A DNA stretch of 64,000 nucleotides from Penium margaritaceum (Eukaryota; Streptophyta; Zygnematophyceae; Desmidiales; Peniaceae). Both the position numbers and the translations under genes were made by a program. Positions 11,919 to 25,546 of this stretch are shown piece by piece. The DNA lies in NCBI GenBank assembly GCA_023375785.1, contig SZWC01000100.1, forward strand, positions 188,895 through 252,894, written 5' to 3'. The notes under the pieces were generated by a model. The model worked only from the letters and a program-made list of their open reading frames with translations. It had not been told where the DNA came from and searched no databases. Within the stretch, counting starts at the first letter, position 1; each line of letters starts with the position of its first letter.

Positions 11919-14900
11919 CTTTCTCTGGCTCGCTCCACCTTTATCTGGCTTGCTCCACCTTTCCCTGGCTTGCTCCACCTTTCTTTGGCTTTCTCCACTA
12001 TTCTCTGCCTCGATCCAACTTTCTCTGGACTGCTCCACCATTCTCTAGCTTGCTCCACTGTTCTCTGGCTTGTTCCACCTTTCCCTCGTTTGCTCCACCT
12101 TTCTCTGGCTTGCTCCATATTTCTCTGTCTTGCTCCACCTTTCCCTGGCTTGCTCCACCTTTCCATGATTTTCTCCATCTTGCTCTGGCATGCTCCTCCT
12201 TTTCTTTGGCTTTCTATACCTTCCTCTGGTTTTCTCCACCTTTCCTTGGCTTGCTCTACTTCTATCTGGCTTGCTCTACCTTTCTCTGGCTTGCTGCACC
12301 CTTCTCTGGCTTGTTGCACCTTCCTAAGGAAGGCTTTCTCTAGCTTGATCCACCATTCTCTGACTTGCTCCACCATTCTCTGACTTGCTCCACCATTCTC
12401 TGGCTTGCTCCACATTTCTCAGGCTTGCTCCAACTTTCTCTCGCTTGATCTACCATTCTCTCGCTTGCTCCATCGCTCTCTGGCTTGATCCACCATTCTT
12501 AGGCTAGATCCACCTTTCCCTTGCTTGCTCCACCTTTCTCTGGCGTACTCCACCTTCCCCTGGCTTGCTCTACCTTTGTCTGGCTTGATCCACCTTTCTC
12601 TGGCCGACTCCATCTTTCTCGTGCTCACTCCACCGTTCTCTGTCTTGTTCCTCCATTCTCTGGCTTGCTCTACCTTTCATTGGCTTGCTCCACCTTTCTC
12701 TGGATCGATCCATCTTTACTTGGCTTGCGCCACCTTTGTCTGGCTTGCTCCACCGTTCTCTAAATTGTTCCACCATTTCTTGCTTGCTCAACGTGTTTGG
12801 CTTGCTCCACCTTTCTCTTGCTTGCTCCACCTTTCCTTGGCTTGCTCCACTTTTCTCTGGCTTGTTTCACTGTTCTTTGCCTTGCTCCATCATTCCCTGG
12901 CTTGCTCAACCTTTCTTTGCCTTGCTTCACCTTTCTCTGGCTAGCTCCACCTTTCCCTAGCTTGCTCCACCTTTTTCTTTCTTGCTCCACCATTCTCTGG
13001 CTTGCTCTCCCATTCTCTGGCTTGCTCCACCTTTCTCTGGCTTGCTCCACCTTTCTCTGTCTTTCTCCACCTTTCTCTGGCTTTCTCCACCTTTCTCTGG
13101 CGTGCTCCACCGTTCTCTAGCTTGCTGCACTGTTCTCTTGCTTGCTTCACCGTTCTTTGGCCTGCTGAACTTTTCTTTGTCTTGCTCCACCTTTTGTTTG
13201 CTTGCTCCACCTTTCTATGGCTTGCTCCATCTTTCTCTGGCCTGCTCCACCTTTCCCTGGATTGCTCCACCTTTCTCTGCCTTGCTCTTCTTTCCCTGGA
13301 TTGCTCCAATATTTTCTTACCTACTCCACCTTTCTTTGGCTTGCTCCATCGTTCTCTGGTTTGCTCCACCTTTCTCTGGCTTGCTGCACCTTTCTTTGCC
13401 TTGCTCCACCTTTCTTTGGCGTGCTCCACCTTTCTCTGGCTTGCTCCACCTATCTCAGTTTGCTCCACCTTTCTCTGGCTTACTCCACTTTTCCCTGGCT
13501 TGCTCCACCTTTCTCTGGCTTGCCCCACCTTTTTCTGGATTGCTTCATTACTATCTCACTTGCTCCACCTTTTTCTGGCTTGCTCCATCTTTCTCTGGCT
13601 TGCTCCACGTTTCTCTGGCTTCCTTGACCATTCTCAGGCTTGCTCCACCAATGTGTGGGTTGCTCTTGCGTTCTATGGCTTACTCATTCTTTCTCTGGCT
13701 TAATCCACCTTTCCTGGATTGCTACACCTTTGTTTGGCCTGCTCCACCATTCTCTAGACTGCTTCACCTTTCCCTGGCTTGATCCACCTTTCTCTGGCTT
13801 GCTCCATCTTTCCTTAGCTTGCTCCACCTTTCTCTGGCTTGTTCTACCTTTCTTTGGTTTGCTCTACCTTTCTTTGGCTTGCTACACCTTTCTCTGGCTT
13901 GTTTCACCTTTCCCGGGCTTGCTCCACATTTCCCTGGCTTGCTCCACCTGTCTCTCGCTTGCTCCACCTTTCTCTGGCGGGCTCCACCTTTCCCTGAAAT
14001 GCTCCACCTTTCTATGGGTTGCTCCACCATTCCATGGTTTGCTCCACCTTTCTTTGACGTACTCCACCTCTGTCTGGCTTGCTCCACCTTTCCCTGGCTT
14101 GATCGACCTTTCTCTGGCTGGCTCCACCTTTCTCTGGCTTTCTTAACCTGTCTCCAGCTTGCTCCACCGTTCTCTGCCTTTCTACACATTTCTTTGGCTT
14201 GCTCCACCATTCTCTAGGTTGCTCCATTGTTCTCTGGCTTGTTCCACCTTTCCCTCGTTTGCTCCACTTTTCTCTGGCTTGCCCCATCTTTCTGTATCTT
14301 GCTGCATCTTTCCCTGGCTTGCTCCACCTTTCCGTGGCTTGCTCCTTCTTGATCTGGCATGCTCCTCCTTTTCTTGGCTTTCTCCACCTTCCTCTGGTTT
14401 GCTCCACCTTTCCATGGCTTGCTCCACCTCTATCTGGCATACACTACCTTTCTCTGGCTTGCTGCACCTTTCTCTGGCTTGCTCCACCATTCTCTAACTT
14501 GCTCCATCATTCTCAGACTTGCTCCACCATTCTCTGGATTGCTCCACCTTTCTCAGGCTTGCTCCACCTTTCTTTGGCTTGCTCTACCGTTCTCTCGCTT
14601 GGTCCATTGTTCTCTGGCTATATCCACCTTTCTCTTGCTTGATCCACCTTTATCTGGCCTACTCCATCTTATTCTGGCGTACTCTACCGTTCTCTGGCTT
14701 GCTCCACCATTCTCTGGCTTGCTCTACCTTTCTGTGGCTTGCTGCACCTTTCTCTGGCTTGTTCCACCTTTCCCTAGCTTGCCCCACCATTCTCTGGCTT
14801 GTTCCACCTTTCTCAGGCTTGCTCAACCTCTCTGTGGCTTTCTCTACAATTCTCTCGCTTGCTCCATCATTCTCTGGCTTGATCCAGCTTTCTCACGCTT

Positions 14901-17900
14901 GGTCCACCTTTCCCTGGCTTGCTCCACCTTTCTTTGGCTTACTCCGCCTTCCCCTGGCTTGCTGCACCTTTCTCTCGCTTGATCCACCTTTCGCTGGCCT
15001 ACTCCGTCTTTCTCGTGCTTGCTCCACTATTCTCTGGCTTACTACACCGTTCTCTGGCTTGCTCCACCTTTCATTGGCTTGCTCCACCTTTCTCTGGCTT
15101 GATCTCCCTTGATTTTGCATGCTCCACATTTCTCTGGCTTGCTCTGTCGTTCTCTGGCTTGTTCCACCGTTTCTGGCTTACTCAACCGTTCTCTGGTTTT
15201 CTCCACCTTTCTCTTGCTTGCTCCACCTTTCCTTGGATTGCTCCACCTTTTCTTTGACTTGATCCACCTTTCTTTGGCTTGCTCCATCATTCTCTGACTT
15301 GCTCCACCTTTCTCTGCCTTGCTCTACCTTTCTGTGGCTAGCTCCACTATTCCCTAGCTTGCTCCACCTTTTTCTTGCTTGCTCAACCATTCTCTGGATT
15401 GCTCCCCCATTCTCTGACTTCCTCCACCTTTCTCTGGCTTTCTCCACCTTTCTCTGGCTTGCTCCACCGTTCTCTTGCTTGCTCCACTGTTATCTGGCTT
15501 GCTCCACCTTTCTCTGGCTTGATCCATTGTTCTCTGGCTTGCTCCGCTTTTTCTGGCTTGCTCCAGCGTTCTTTTTCTTGCTCCACTTTTCTTTGGCTTG
15601 CTGGAACGTTTGCTGGCTTGCTCCACCTTTCTATGGCTTTCTCCACCTTTCTATGGCCTGTTCCACCTTTCCCTGTCTTGCTCCAAGTTTCTCTGGCTTA
15701 CACCTCTTTTCCCTGGCTTGCTCTAATCTTTTCTGGCCTACTCCACCTTTCTCTGGCTTGCTCCACCATTCTCTGGCTTGCTCCACCTTTCTCTGGCTTG
15801 CTCCGACTTTCCCTGCCTTGTTCCACCTTTCTCTGGCTTGCTCCACGTTTCTCTGGCTTGCTCCCCCTTTCTCTAGATTGCTCCACATTTCCCTGGCTTA
15901 CTCCACTTTTCCTTTGCATGCACCACCTTTCTCTGGATTGCTCCACCTTTCTCTGGCTTGCTCCACCATTCACTCGCTTGCTCCACCTTTCTCAGGCTTG
16001 CTTCATATTTCCCTGGCTTGCTCCACCTTTCTCTTTTTTGCTCGACCATTCTCAGGCTTGCTCCACCTTTTTCTGGCTTGCTCTTGTGTTCTCTGGCATA
16101 CTGAAACTTTTTCTGGCTTGATCAACGTTTTCCTGGATTGCTACACCTGCTCTACCATTCTCTAGCTTGCTTCACCTTTCCCTGGCTTGATCCACCTTTC
16201 TCTGGCTTACTCCGCTATTCTCTGGCTTTCTCCGCCTTTCCTTTGCTAACTCCACCTTTCTCTGACTTACTCCACCTTTCCTGAGCTTACTCCACCTTTG
16301 TCTGGCTTGTTCCACCTTTCTCTGGTTTGCTCCACCTTTCTTTGGCTGTTACACCTTTCTCTGGCTTGCTCCACCATTCTCAGACTTGCTCCACCTTTCT
16401 CTGGCTTGATCCACATTTCCCTGGCTTGCTCCACCTTTTATGTCTTGCTCCAGATTTCTCTGGCTTGCCCCACCTTTCCCTGACTTGCTCCAACTTTCTA
16501 TGGCTTGCTCCACCGTTCCCTGGCTTGCTCCACCATTCTGTGGCGTGCTCCACCTCTATTTGGCTTGCTCCACCTTTCCCTGGCTTGCTCCAACTTTCTG
16601 TAGCTTGCTCCACCTGTCTCCGGCTTGCTCCACCTTTCTCTGGCTTCCTCCACCGTTCTCTGCCTTGATCCACCTGTCTCTGGCTTGCTCCGCCGTTCTC
16701 TAGCTTGCTCCAATGTTCTCTGGCTTGTTCCACCTTTCCCTTGTTCGCTCCACCTTTCTCTGGCTTGCTCCATCTTTCTCTATCTTGGTCCATCTTTCCC
16801 TGGATTTCTCCACCTTTCCGTAGCTTGCTCCACCTTTCTCTGGCATGCTTCACCTTTCCCTGGCTTGCTCTACCATTTTCTATCTGGCTTCCTTTACCTT
16901 TCTCTGGCTTGCTGCACCTTTCTCTGGCTTTCTCCACCTTTCTCTGGCTTCATCCACCTTTCTCTCACCTACTCCATCTTTCTCTGGCTTGCTCCACTGT
17001 TCTCTGGCTTGTCCCACCATTCTGTGGCTTGCTCCACCTTTCTTTGGCTTGCTATACCTTTCTCTGGCTTGATCCACCTTTACTTGGCTTGCTGCACCTT
17101 TCTCTCTCTTGCTCCACCGTTCCTTGGCTTGTTCCGTCGTTTCTGGCTTGCTCAACCATTTTCTGCCTTGCTCCACCTTTCTCTTGCTTTCTCCATCTTA
17201 CCTTGGCTTGCTCCACCTTTCTCTAGCCTGTTTCACCGTTCTCTGGCTTGGTCTACCATTCTCTGGCTTGCTCCACCTTTCTCTGCCTCGATTCACCTTT
17301 CTCTGGCTAGTTTCACTTTTCCCTGGCTTGCTGGACCTTTTTCTTGCTTGCTCCACCATTTTCTGGCTTGCTCCCCCATTCTTTGGCTTGCTCCGCCTTT
17401 CTCTGGCTTTCTGCACGTTCTTTGGCTTGCTCCACCATTCTATGGCTTGCTCCACCGTTCTCTGGCTTGCTGCACTTTTCTCTGGCTTGCTCCACCGTTC
17501 TCTGGCCTGTTTCACATTTCTCTGGCTTGTTCCACCTTTTGCTGGCTTGCTCCACCTTTCCCTGGCTTTCTCCACCTTTCTCTAGCTTGCTCCTCATTTC
17601 CCTGGCTTGATCCAATTATTCTGGCCTTACCCACCTTTCCATGGCTTGCTCCACCATTCTCTGGCTTGCTCTACCTTCATCTGGCTTGCTCTGCCTTTCT
17701 CTTGCTTGCTCCACCATTCTCTGGCTTGCTCCCCTTTTGTTCGGCGTGCTCCACCATTCTCTGGCCTGCTTCACTTTTCTCTGGCTTGCTCCACCTTTTG
17801 CTGGCTTGCTTTGCCTTTCTCTGGCTTGCTCCACCTTTATCTGGCGTGCTGCACCTTTCCCTGGCTTGCTTCAACTTTCTCTGGCTTGCTCCACCTTTCC

Positions 17901-19958
17901 CTGCCTTAATCCACCTTTTTCTGGCTTGCTCCATCTTTTTCTGGCTTGTTCCACCAAACTCTAGATTGCTCCACCTTTCTCTGGCTTACTCCACTTTTCC
18001 CTGGCTTGATCCACCTTTCCCTGGCTTGCTCCAATGTTCTCTGGCTTGCTCCACCATTCTATGGATTACTCCATCTTTCTCTGGCTTGCTCCATCTTTGT
18101 CTGGCTTGCTCCACCTTTCTCTGGCTTGCTCGACCATTCTCTGGCTTGCTCGACCTTTCTCTGGCTTTCTATTGCATTCTCTGGCTTACTCAAACTTTCT
18201 CTGGCTTGATCCACCTGTTCCTAGATTGCTATACCTTTCTTTGGCCTGTGCCATTGTTATCTAGCTTGATTCTCCTTTCCCTGGCTTGATCCACCTTTCT
18301 TTGTCTTGATCCATCATTCTCTGGCTTGCTCCACCTTTCCTTGGCTTGCTTCACCTTTCTCTTACTTACTCCACCATTCCCAAGCTTGCTCCACCTTTCT
18401 CTGGCTTGCTCCACCTTTCTCTGGTTTCCTCCATCTTTCTTTGGCTTGCTCCATCTTTCTCTTCCTTGCCCCACCATTCTCAGATTTGCCCCACATTTCT
18501 CTGGCTTGCTCCACCTTTCTCTGGATCGCTCCACCTTTCTCTGGCTTGCTCCAGCTTTCCCTAGCTTGCTCCACCTGTATCTGGCTTGCTCCACCTTTCC
18601 CTGGCTTGCTCCACCGTTCTCTGGCTTGCTCCACCTTTCTCTGGCTTGCTCCACCTTTTTCTGGCTTACTGCACCATTGTCTGCCTTGCTCCACCTTTAT
18701 CTAGCTTGCTCCAGCACTCTCTGACTTGGTCCAACTTTGTCTAGCTTGCTCCATCTTTCTCTGGCTTGATCCATCCTTCTCTGGCTTGCTCCAGCTTTCT
18801 CTGGCTTCCTCCACCTTTCTCTGGAATGGTCCACAATTCTCTGTCTTCCTCTTCCTTTCTTTGGCTTGCTCCACCTTTCTGTGGCTGTTCTCGGACTTGC
18901 TCCACCTTGCTCTGGCTTGCTCCACATTTCTCTGGCTTGCTTCACCTTTATCTGCCTTGCTCCACCAATATCTCGCTTGATTTACCGTTCTCTGGCTTGC
19001 TCCACTTTTCTCTGGCCTGCTCCACTTTACTCTGGCTTGTGCCAGGGTCCAGTGGCTTGCTCCACCTTGCTCTGGCTTGCCCCACCTTTCTCCGGCTTGC
19101 TTCACATTTGTCTAGCTTGCTCCACCTTTCCCTGTCTTGCTGCGCCCTTCTCTGGCTTGCTCCATCTTTTCTGAGCTTGCTCCACCTTTCTCGGGCTCTC
19201 AGCATCTTTCTCTGGCTTGCTCTAGCTTTCTCTAGCTTGCTCTACCTTTCTCTGGCTTGTTCCACCGTTTGCTGTCTTGCTCTTCCTTTCCTTTGCTTGC
19301 TCCACCTTTCCCTAGCTTGCTCCACCCTTCTCTGGCTTGTTCGAACGTTCTCTGGCTTGATTCACTGTTCTCTGGCTTGTTCCACCTTTCCCTAGTTTGC
19401 TTCAGCTTCCTCTGGCTTGCTCCATGTTTTTCTAGCTTTCTCCACCTTTCTTTGGCTTACTCCATCTTTCTGTGGCTTGCTCCACCTTTCTCTGGCATGC
19501 TACTCCTTCTCCTGGCTTGCTCAACATTCCTCTGGTTTGCTCCACCTTTCTGTGGCTTGATCTACTTATCCCTGGCTCGCTTCACCATTCTTTGGCTTGC
19601 TTCACTGTTCTCTGCCTTGCTCCACCTTTCTCTGGCTTGCTCCACCTGTGTCTCTCTTGCTCCACTGTTCTCTGGCTTGCTTCACCTTTCTCCGGCTCGC
19701 TCCACCCTTCCCTGTCTTGCTCATCCTTTCTCTAGCTTCTACCTCTGTTCTCTGGCTTGTTGCACAGTTTCTGGCTTGCCCCACCGTTCTCTGGCTTGCT
19801 CTGACTTTATCGCGCTTGCTCCACCTTTTCCCGGCTTGCTCCACCTATTTATGGCTCGCTTTACCGTTCTCTGGTTTGATCCACCATTCTGTGGCTTGCA
19901 CTTCCTTTCTCTGGCTTGTTTGACCTATCTGTGGCTTTCTCCACCTTTATCTGGCATC

Positions 19959-20226
19959 CTTTCTCACACATTCGCTGGCTTGCTCCACCTTTCGCTGGCT
20001 TGCTCCACATTTCTCTGGCATGCTCTACCTTTGTCTAGCTTGATCCACCTTTCCCCGGCTTGCTCCATCTTTCTCTTGCTTCCTCCGCCGTTCTCTCGCT
20101 TGGTCCATCATTCTCTGTCTTGCTCCACCTTTCTCTGGCATGCTTCACCTTTTTCTGGCTTTCTCCAACTTTCTCTGGCATGCGTGCTGACATATTCACT
20201 GGCATGCTTGCTCACACATTTGCTGG
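19959..20226 (+). repeat. Diverged-unit module, copy 3
   Basis: Single variant at 19959 (CTTTCTCACACATTCGCTGG) and pair from 20183 (GTGCTGACATATTCACTGG, then CTTGCTCACACATTTGCTGG). Spacing is 224 bp; the pair is followed by GCTTTCTATGG, as the others are by GCTTTCTCTGG. Confidence 0.8.
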
Positions 20227-23200
20227 CTTTCTATGGCGTGCTCCACCTGTCCCTAGCTTGCTCCACCTTTCTCTGGCTTGCTCCACCTTTCTTTAGTTTA
20301 ATCCACTCTTCTCTGGCTTGCTCCACCTTTCTTTGGCTTGCTTCACTTTTTTCTGGCTTGCTCCACTGTTCTTTGACTTGTACCACCTTTCACTGGCTTG
20401 CTCCACCTTTCCCTGGTTTGCTCCACCTTTCTCTGGCTTGCTCCACCTTTCTCTTTCTTGCTCTACCTTTCCCTGACTTGCTCCACTTTTCTAGGACTTG
20501 CTCCCCCATGCCCTGACTTGATCTACCATTCTTTCGCGTGCCCCACCTTTATCTGGCTTGCTCCACCTTTCCCTGGCTAGCTAGACCTTTCTCTGGCTTG
20601 CTCCAGCTTTTCCTGGCTAGCTCCACCTTTCTCTGGCTTGCTTCACCTGTCTCTGGCTTTCTCCACCGTTCTCTGCCTTGCTCCATCTTTCTCTGCTTTG
20701 CTCCACCGTTCTATAGCTTGCTCCACAGTTCTGTGGCTTGTTCCACCTTTTCCTCGTTTGCCTACCTTTCTCTGGCTTGCTCCTTCTTTCTCTATCTTTC
20801 TCCACCTTTCCCTGGTTTGCTCCACCCTTCCATGGCTTGCTCTACCTTGCTCTGGTATGCTCCTCCGTTTCCTGGATCTCTTCAACTTCCTCTGGTTTGC
20901 TCCACCTTCCTCTGGTTTGCTCTACGTCTATCTTGCTTGCTCTGCCTTTCTAATTCTTGCTGCACTTTTCTCTGGCTTGCTCCACCTCACTCTTGTTTGC
21001 TCCACTATTTTCGGACTTGCTCTACCATTCTCTGGCTTGCTCCACCTTTCTCAGGCTTGCTCCTCCTTTCTCTAGCTTGCTCTACCATTTTTTGACTTGC
21101 TCCATTGTTCTATGGCTTGCTCCACCTTTCTCCTGCTTGCTCCACCTTTCTTTGGCTTGCTCCACCTTTCTTTGGCTTGCTCCACCTTTACCTAGCTTGC
21201 TCCACCTTTCTCTGGCTTGATCCACCTTTCTCTGGCTTACTCCATCTTTCTCTGGATTGCTCCACCGTTCTCTGGCTTGCTCCACCGTTCTCTTGCTTGC
21301 TCTACCTTTCTCTGGCTTGCTCCACCCTTCTTTGGCTTGATCCACCTTTACCCGGCTTGCTCCACCTTTGACTGGCTTGCTCCATCATTCTCTGCCTTGT
21401 TCCACCGTTTTGGGCTTGCTCAACCGTTTTCTGGCTTACTCCACCTTTCTCTCGCTTGCCCCGCATTTCCTTGGCTTGCCCCACCTTTCTGTGGCTAGCT
21501 AAACCATTCTCTGGCTTGCTCCACCATTCTCAGGCTTACCCCACCTTTCTAAGCGTTGCTTTACCTTTCTCTGGCCAGCTCAAATTTTCCCTATCTTGTT
21601 CCACCTTTTTCTGGCTTGCTCCACCATTTTCTGGCTTGCTCCCCCGTTCCCTGGCTTGTTTTGCCTTTCTGAGACTTTCTCCACCTTTCTCTGGCTTGCT
21701 CCACCGTCCTCTGGCTTGCTACGCCTTTATCTGGCTTGCTCCACCTTTCTCTGGCTTGGTCCACCGTTCTTTAACTTGCTCCACTTTTCTCTGGTTTGCT
21801 CCACCATCCTCTGGCCTGCTCCACTTTTCTCTGGCTTGCACCACCTTTTTCTGCCCTGCTTAACCTTTCCCTGGCTTGCTCCACCTATCTCTGGCCTTCT
21901 CCTCCTTTCCCTGGCCTGCTCCAATTTTTTCTCGCTTACTCCACCTTTCTCTAGCTTGCTCCACCATTCTCTGGCTTGATCCACCTTTTTCCGGCCCGCT
22001 CCACCTTTCCCTGCCTTGCTTCACCTTTGTCTGGCTTGCTCCACCTTTCTCTGGCTTGCTCCACCTGTCTCTAGATTGCTCCACCTTTCTCCAGCTTCCT
22101 CCACTTTTCACTGGCTTGCTCCACCTTTCTCTTGCATGCTCCACCTTTCCTGGCTTGCTCCACCGTTCTCTGGCTTGCTCCGCCTTTCTCTGGCTTGCTC
22201 TTGAGGTCGTTGGCTTACTTAACCTTTCTATGGCTTCATCCACCTTTTCCTGGATTGCTACACCTTTCTTTGGCCTGCTCCACCATTCTCTAGCTTGCTT
22301 CACCTTTCCCTGACTTGATCCACCTTTATCTGTCTTGCTCCACCATTCTCTGTCTTACTCAACTTTTCCTTAGCTTGCTCCACCTTTCTCTGACTTACTG
22401 CACCTTTCCAAAGCTTGCTCCACCTTTCTCAGGCTTGCTCCACCTTTCTGTGCTTTGCTTCACCTTTCTTTGGATCGCTCCACCTTTCTCTAACTTGCTC
22501 AACCTTTCTCTTGCTTGGTCCACTTTTCCCTCGCTTGCTCCATCTTTACATGGGTTTCTCCAGTGTTCCCTGGCTTTCTCCACAACTCTCTGGCGTGTTT
22601 GGCCTTTATCTAGCTTTCTTCACCTTTCCCTCACTTGCTCCAGCTTTCTATGGCTTGGTCGACCTTTCTCTGGCTTGGTCCACCGTTCTATGTCTTGCTA
22701 TTCCTTTCTTTGGCTTGCTCAACGTTTTTCTTGCTTGCTCCACTGTTCTCAGACTTTTCCCCACCTTTTTCTGGCTTGCTCCGCCTATTCCTGGCTTGCT
22801 CAAGCTTTCTATGGCTTGCTCCACTGTTCCTTGGCTTACTCCACCATTCTTTGGCATGCTCCAACTTTATCTGGCTTGCTCCACCTTTCCCTGGCTTGCT
22901 CCACCGTTATCTGCCATGCTCTGCCTTTCTATGGCCTGGTCCACCCATCTCTAGCTTGCTCCACTGTTCTCTGGGTAGTTCCACATTTCCCTGGTTTGCT
23001 CCACCTTTCCCTGGATTGCTCTCTTTTTCTCTAGCTTGCTTCACCTTTCCCTGGCTTGCTCCACCTTTCTCTGCTTTGCTCCACCTTTCTCTGGCATGCT
23101 CCTTCTTTTTCTGGCTTGCTCAAGCTCCCTCTGGTTTGCTCCACCTTCCCCTGGCTTGCTCTGCCTCTTTCTGGCTTGCTTCTCTTTTCTCTGGCTTGTT

Positions 23201-23677
23201 CCACCTTTCTCTGGCTTGCTCCACCTTTCTCCGCCTTGCTCCACCTTTCTCTAGCTTGCTCCACTATTCTTTGACTTTCTCCACATTTCTCTGGCTTGGT
23301 CCACCTTTCTCAGGCTTGCTCCACCTTTCTCTGGCTTGCTTTACAGTTCTTTCATTTGCTCCATCGTTCTCTGGATTGCTCCACTGTTCTCTGGCTTGCT
23401 CCACCGTTCTCTGGCTTGTTTTACTGTTCTCTGGCTTGCTTCACCGTTCTCTTGCTTTCTCCATCTTTCCCTGGCTTGTTCCATCATTTCTGGCTTGCTC
23501 CACCGTTCTCAAGCTTGCTCTTCCTTTATCTGGCTTGCTCCACATTTCCCTGGCTTGCTCCACCTTTCTCTTGCATGCTCCACCATTCTCTTGCTTGCTC
23601 CACCATTCTCTGGCTTCCTCTACCTCTCTGTGGCTTGCTTCACCTTTCTTTGGCTTTCTCCACCTTTACATGGCATG

Positions 23678-23944
23678 CTTGCGCACACATTTGCTGGCTT
23701 GCTCCACCTTTCGCTGGCTCGCTCCACATTTCTCTGGCTTACTCTACCCTTTTCTAGCTTGCTCCACCTTTCCCCGGCTTGCTCCACCTTTCTCTGGCTT
23801 GCTCCGCCGTTCTCGGCTTGCTCCACCACTCTCTGGCTTGCTCCACCTTTCTGTGGCTTGCTTCAACTTTCTCTGGCTTTCTCCACCTTTCCCTTGCATG
23901 CTTGCTCACACATTTTCTGGCATGCTTGCTCCCACATTTTTTGG
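23678..23944 (+). repeat. Diverged-unit module, copy 4
   Basis: Single variant at 23678 (CTTGCGCACACATTTGCTGG) and pair from 23901 (CTTGCTCACACATTTTCTGG-CATG-CTTGCTCCCACATTTTTTGG). Spacing is 223 bp, one base shorter than the other copies. Confidence 0.8.
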
Positions 23945-24897
23945 CTTTCTCTGGCTTGCTCCACCGTTATCTGGCTTGTTTCACTTTCTCTGGCTTGCTC
24001 CACCATTCTCTGCCTTGCTCTAACGTTCTCTGCCTGGTTCCACCTTTCTCTGGCTTGCTCCACCATTCTCTAGCTTGCTCCACTATTCTCTGGCTTGTTC
24101 CGCCTTTCCCTGGTTTTCTCCACCCTACTCTGGATTGCTCCAACTTTCTCTAGCTTGCGTCACCTTTCCCTGGCTTACTCCACCTTTTTGAGGCTTGCTG
24201 CACCTTTCTCTGGCATGCTCCTTCTTTCCCTGGCTTGCTCAACCTTCCTCTGGTTTCATCCACCTTTCTCTGGCTTGCTCCACCTTTCTGTGGCTTGGTC
24301 CACCTTTCTCTGGCTTGCTTCACCTTTCTCATGCTTGCTCCACCTTTCTCTGGACTTCTCCACCTTTCTCCAGCTGGATCCATCATTCTCTGACTAGATT
24401 TACCTTCCTCTGGCTTGCTCCACCTTTACTTGGCTTGCTCCACCTTTCTCTGGCTTGATCCACCATTCTCGGACTTGCTCCACCTTTACCTGGCTTGCTC
24501 CACGTTTACCTGGCTTGCTCCACCTTTCTCTTGCTTACTCCACCTTTATCTGGCTTGCTCCACCTTTCTCTGGCTTGCTCCACTGTTCTCTTTCTTGCTC
24601 CACCTTTCTCTGGCTTGCTACACCGTTCTCTAGCTTGCTCCACTGTTTTCTGGCTGGTTCCGTCTTTCCCTGGTTAACTACACCTTTCTCTGGCATGCTC
24701 CATCTTTGTCTAACTTGCTCCACCTTTCCCTGGCTTGCTCCACCTTTTTGTTGCTTGCTCCATCTTTCTCTGGCATGCTCCTCCTTTTCCTGGCTTGCTC
24801 CATCTTCCTCTGGTTTCCTCCACCTTTCCCTGGCTTGCTCCACCTCTCTCTGGCTTGCTCCACCTTTCTCTGGCTTGTTTGACCCTTATCAGGATTG

Positions 24898-25511
24898 TGT
24901 TAGCTACTGAGCTAACCACCTCTGGCAGAGAAGCCGCGAAACCGAAAAGCTCACAAAGGTTTTTAGGCCTTCTTCCTTTGTTGACATGTGTCATGCACCC
25001 CAAACTTAATCAGGCATACACTTCACCTTCAAGAGTACTAACGCCTTAGCATTACATCTCAAGAAGAGCTCAAGTCGTCAATACGCAAGAGAGCATCAAG
25101 CAAGGGTTAATTGATCAGCATGCCAGACAAGTCCTTTTATAGCTGTCTGTCCAGTCCTAGAACTCAAAAGCACATTCCTGGGAAGTGGCCTGAACCAGCC
25201 ATGTCACCAATAGACTTGCACTGTGGGCTTGACACATAAGCATCCTAGTGTCAAGGTGACAGACCAACCATGTAGCGTCCAAGAAGCTANTGCATGGGGC
25301 CAGGATCGACCTCATGACCTCTCACTTGGCCAAATCAACAAAATGGCCAAGGTAACCACTCACCCACATGGTGTACTCACAGGTCATATCTCACAAGAGA
25401 CAGAGCATAGTTGAGTCACACTACAACGGATCTAGGGGTCATACCTCCACAAGGGGCAGAGCATTCCTGATCCGTCCTACAACACTGAACAAGGGGCAAA
25501 AACATTCAACA
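24898..25511 (-). repeat. Copia element 1, 3' LTR
   Basis: Begins TGTTAGCTACTGAGCTAA and ends ATTCAACA on the plus strand. It is 614 bases against 653 in the partner LTR; the difference matches ~40 bases lost at the N at 25290. A perfect 6-bp stem (TTAGCT/AGCTAA, 4-base loop) lies at the inner U5 end in both LTRs. The TATA-like CTATAAAAGG (minus strand) is at 25133-25142. Confidence 0.95.
25290..25290. other. Assembly gap (single N) in 3' LTR
   Basis: Sequence reads GAAGCTA-N-TGCATGGGG. The partner LTR has about 40 further bases here (CGGACATTC to CAAGATA, 31248-31287), so the N stands for missing sequence and not one ambiguous base. Confidence 0.85.
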
Positions 25512-25524
25512 AATCTCTCCCTTG
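25512..25524 (-). promoter_or_regulatory. Polypurine tract, copia element 1
   Basis: Directly next to the 3' LTR the minus strand reads AAGGGAGAGATT before TGTTGAA. A purine-rich run at this place is the expected primer for plus-strand DNA synthesis. The same run adjoins the LTR of element 2. Confidence 0.8.
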
Positions 25525-25546
25525 CACCTTGCGTCAGTGACCATCA

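Larger units (their letters stand above)
9622..24897 (+). repeat. 20-bp satellite, long block
   Basis: More than 15 kb of continuous 20-bp units. The first ~1.5 kb still follows the higher-order order of the preceding copies; the rest is a looser mix of variants with three copies of the 268-bp diverged-unit module. Occasional 19-bp units (GTTTCTGGCTTGCTC type) shift register. The array ends at the LTR of a copia element. Pseudo-frames of up to about 550 codons here are by-products of the stop-poor unit. Confidence 0.96.

Noticed and set aside
16625-18289. Very long open frames (up to ~550 codons) with Leu/Ser/Phe/Cys-rich repeats on the plus strand of the satellite
   Set aside because: The 20-bp unit has almost no stops in any frame, so three units encode a periodic 20-residue peptide automatically. 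Frames overlap in all phases, and starts and stops track single-unit variants. No codon-level selection is visible.
1-24897. CRISPR-like array of short repeats
   Set aside because: Units abut with no unique spacers and the genome is eukaryotic.
24898-24945. tRNA-like box A (TAGCTCAGT on the minus strand) at the copia LTR end, suggesting a tRNA gene or SINE
   Set aside because: The match is explained by the 6-bp LTR hairpin; there is no box B at the proper distance downstream and no cloverleaf.
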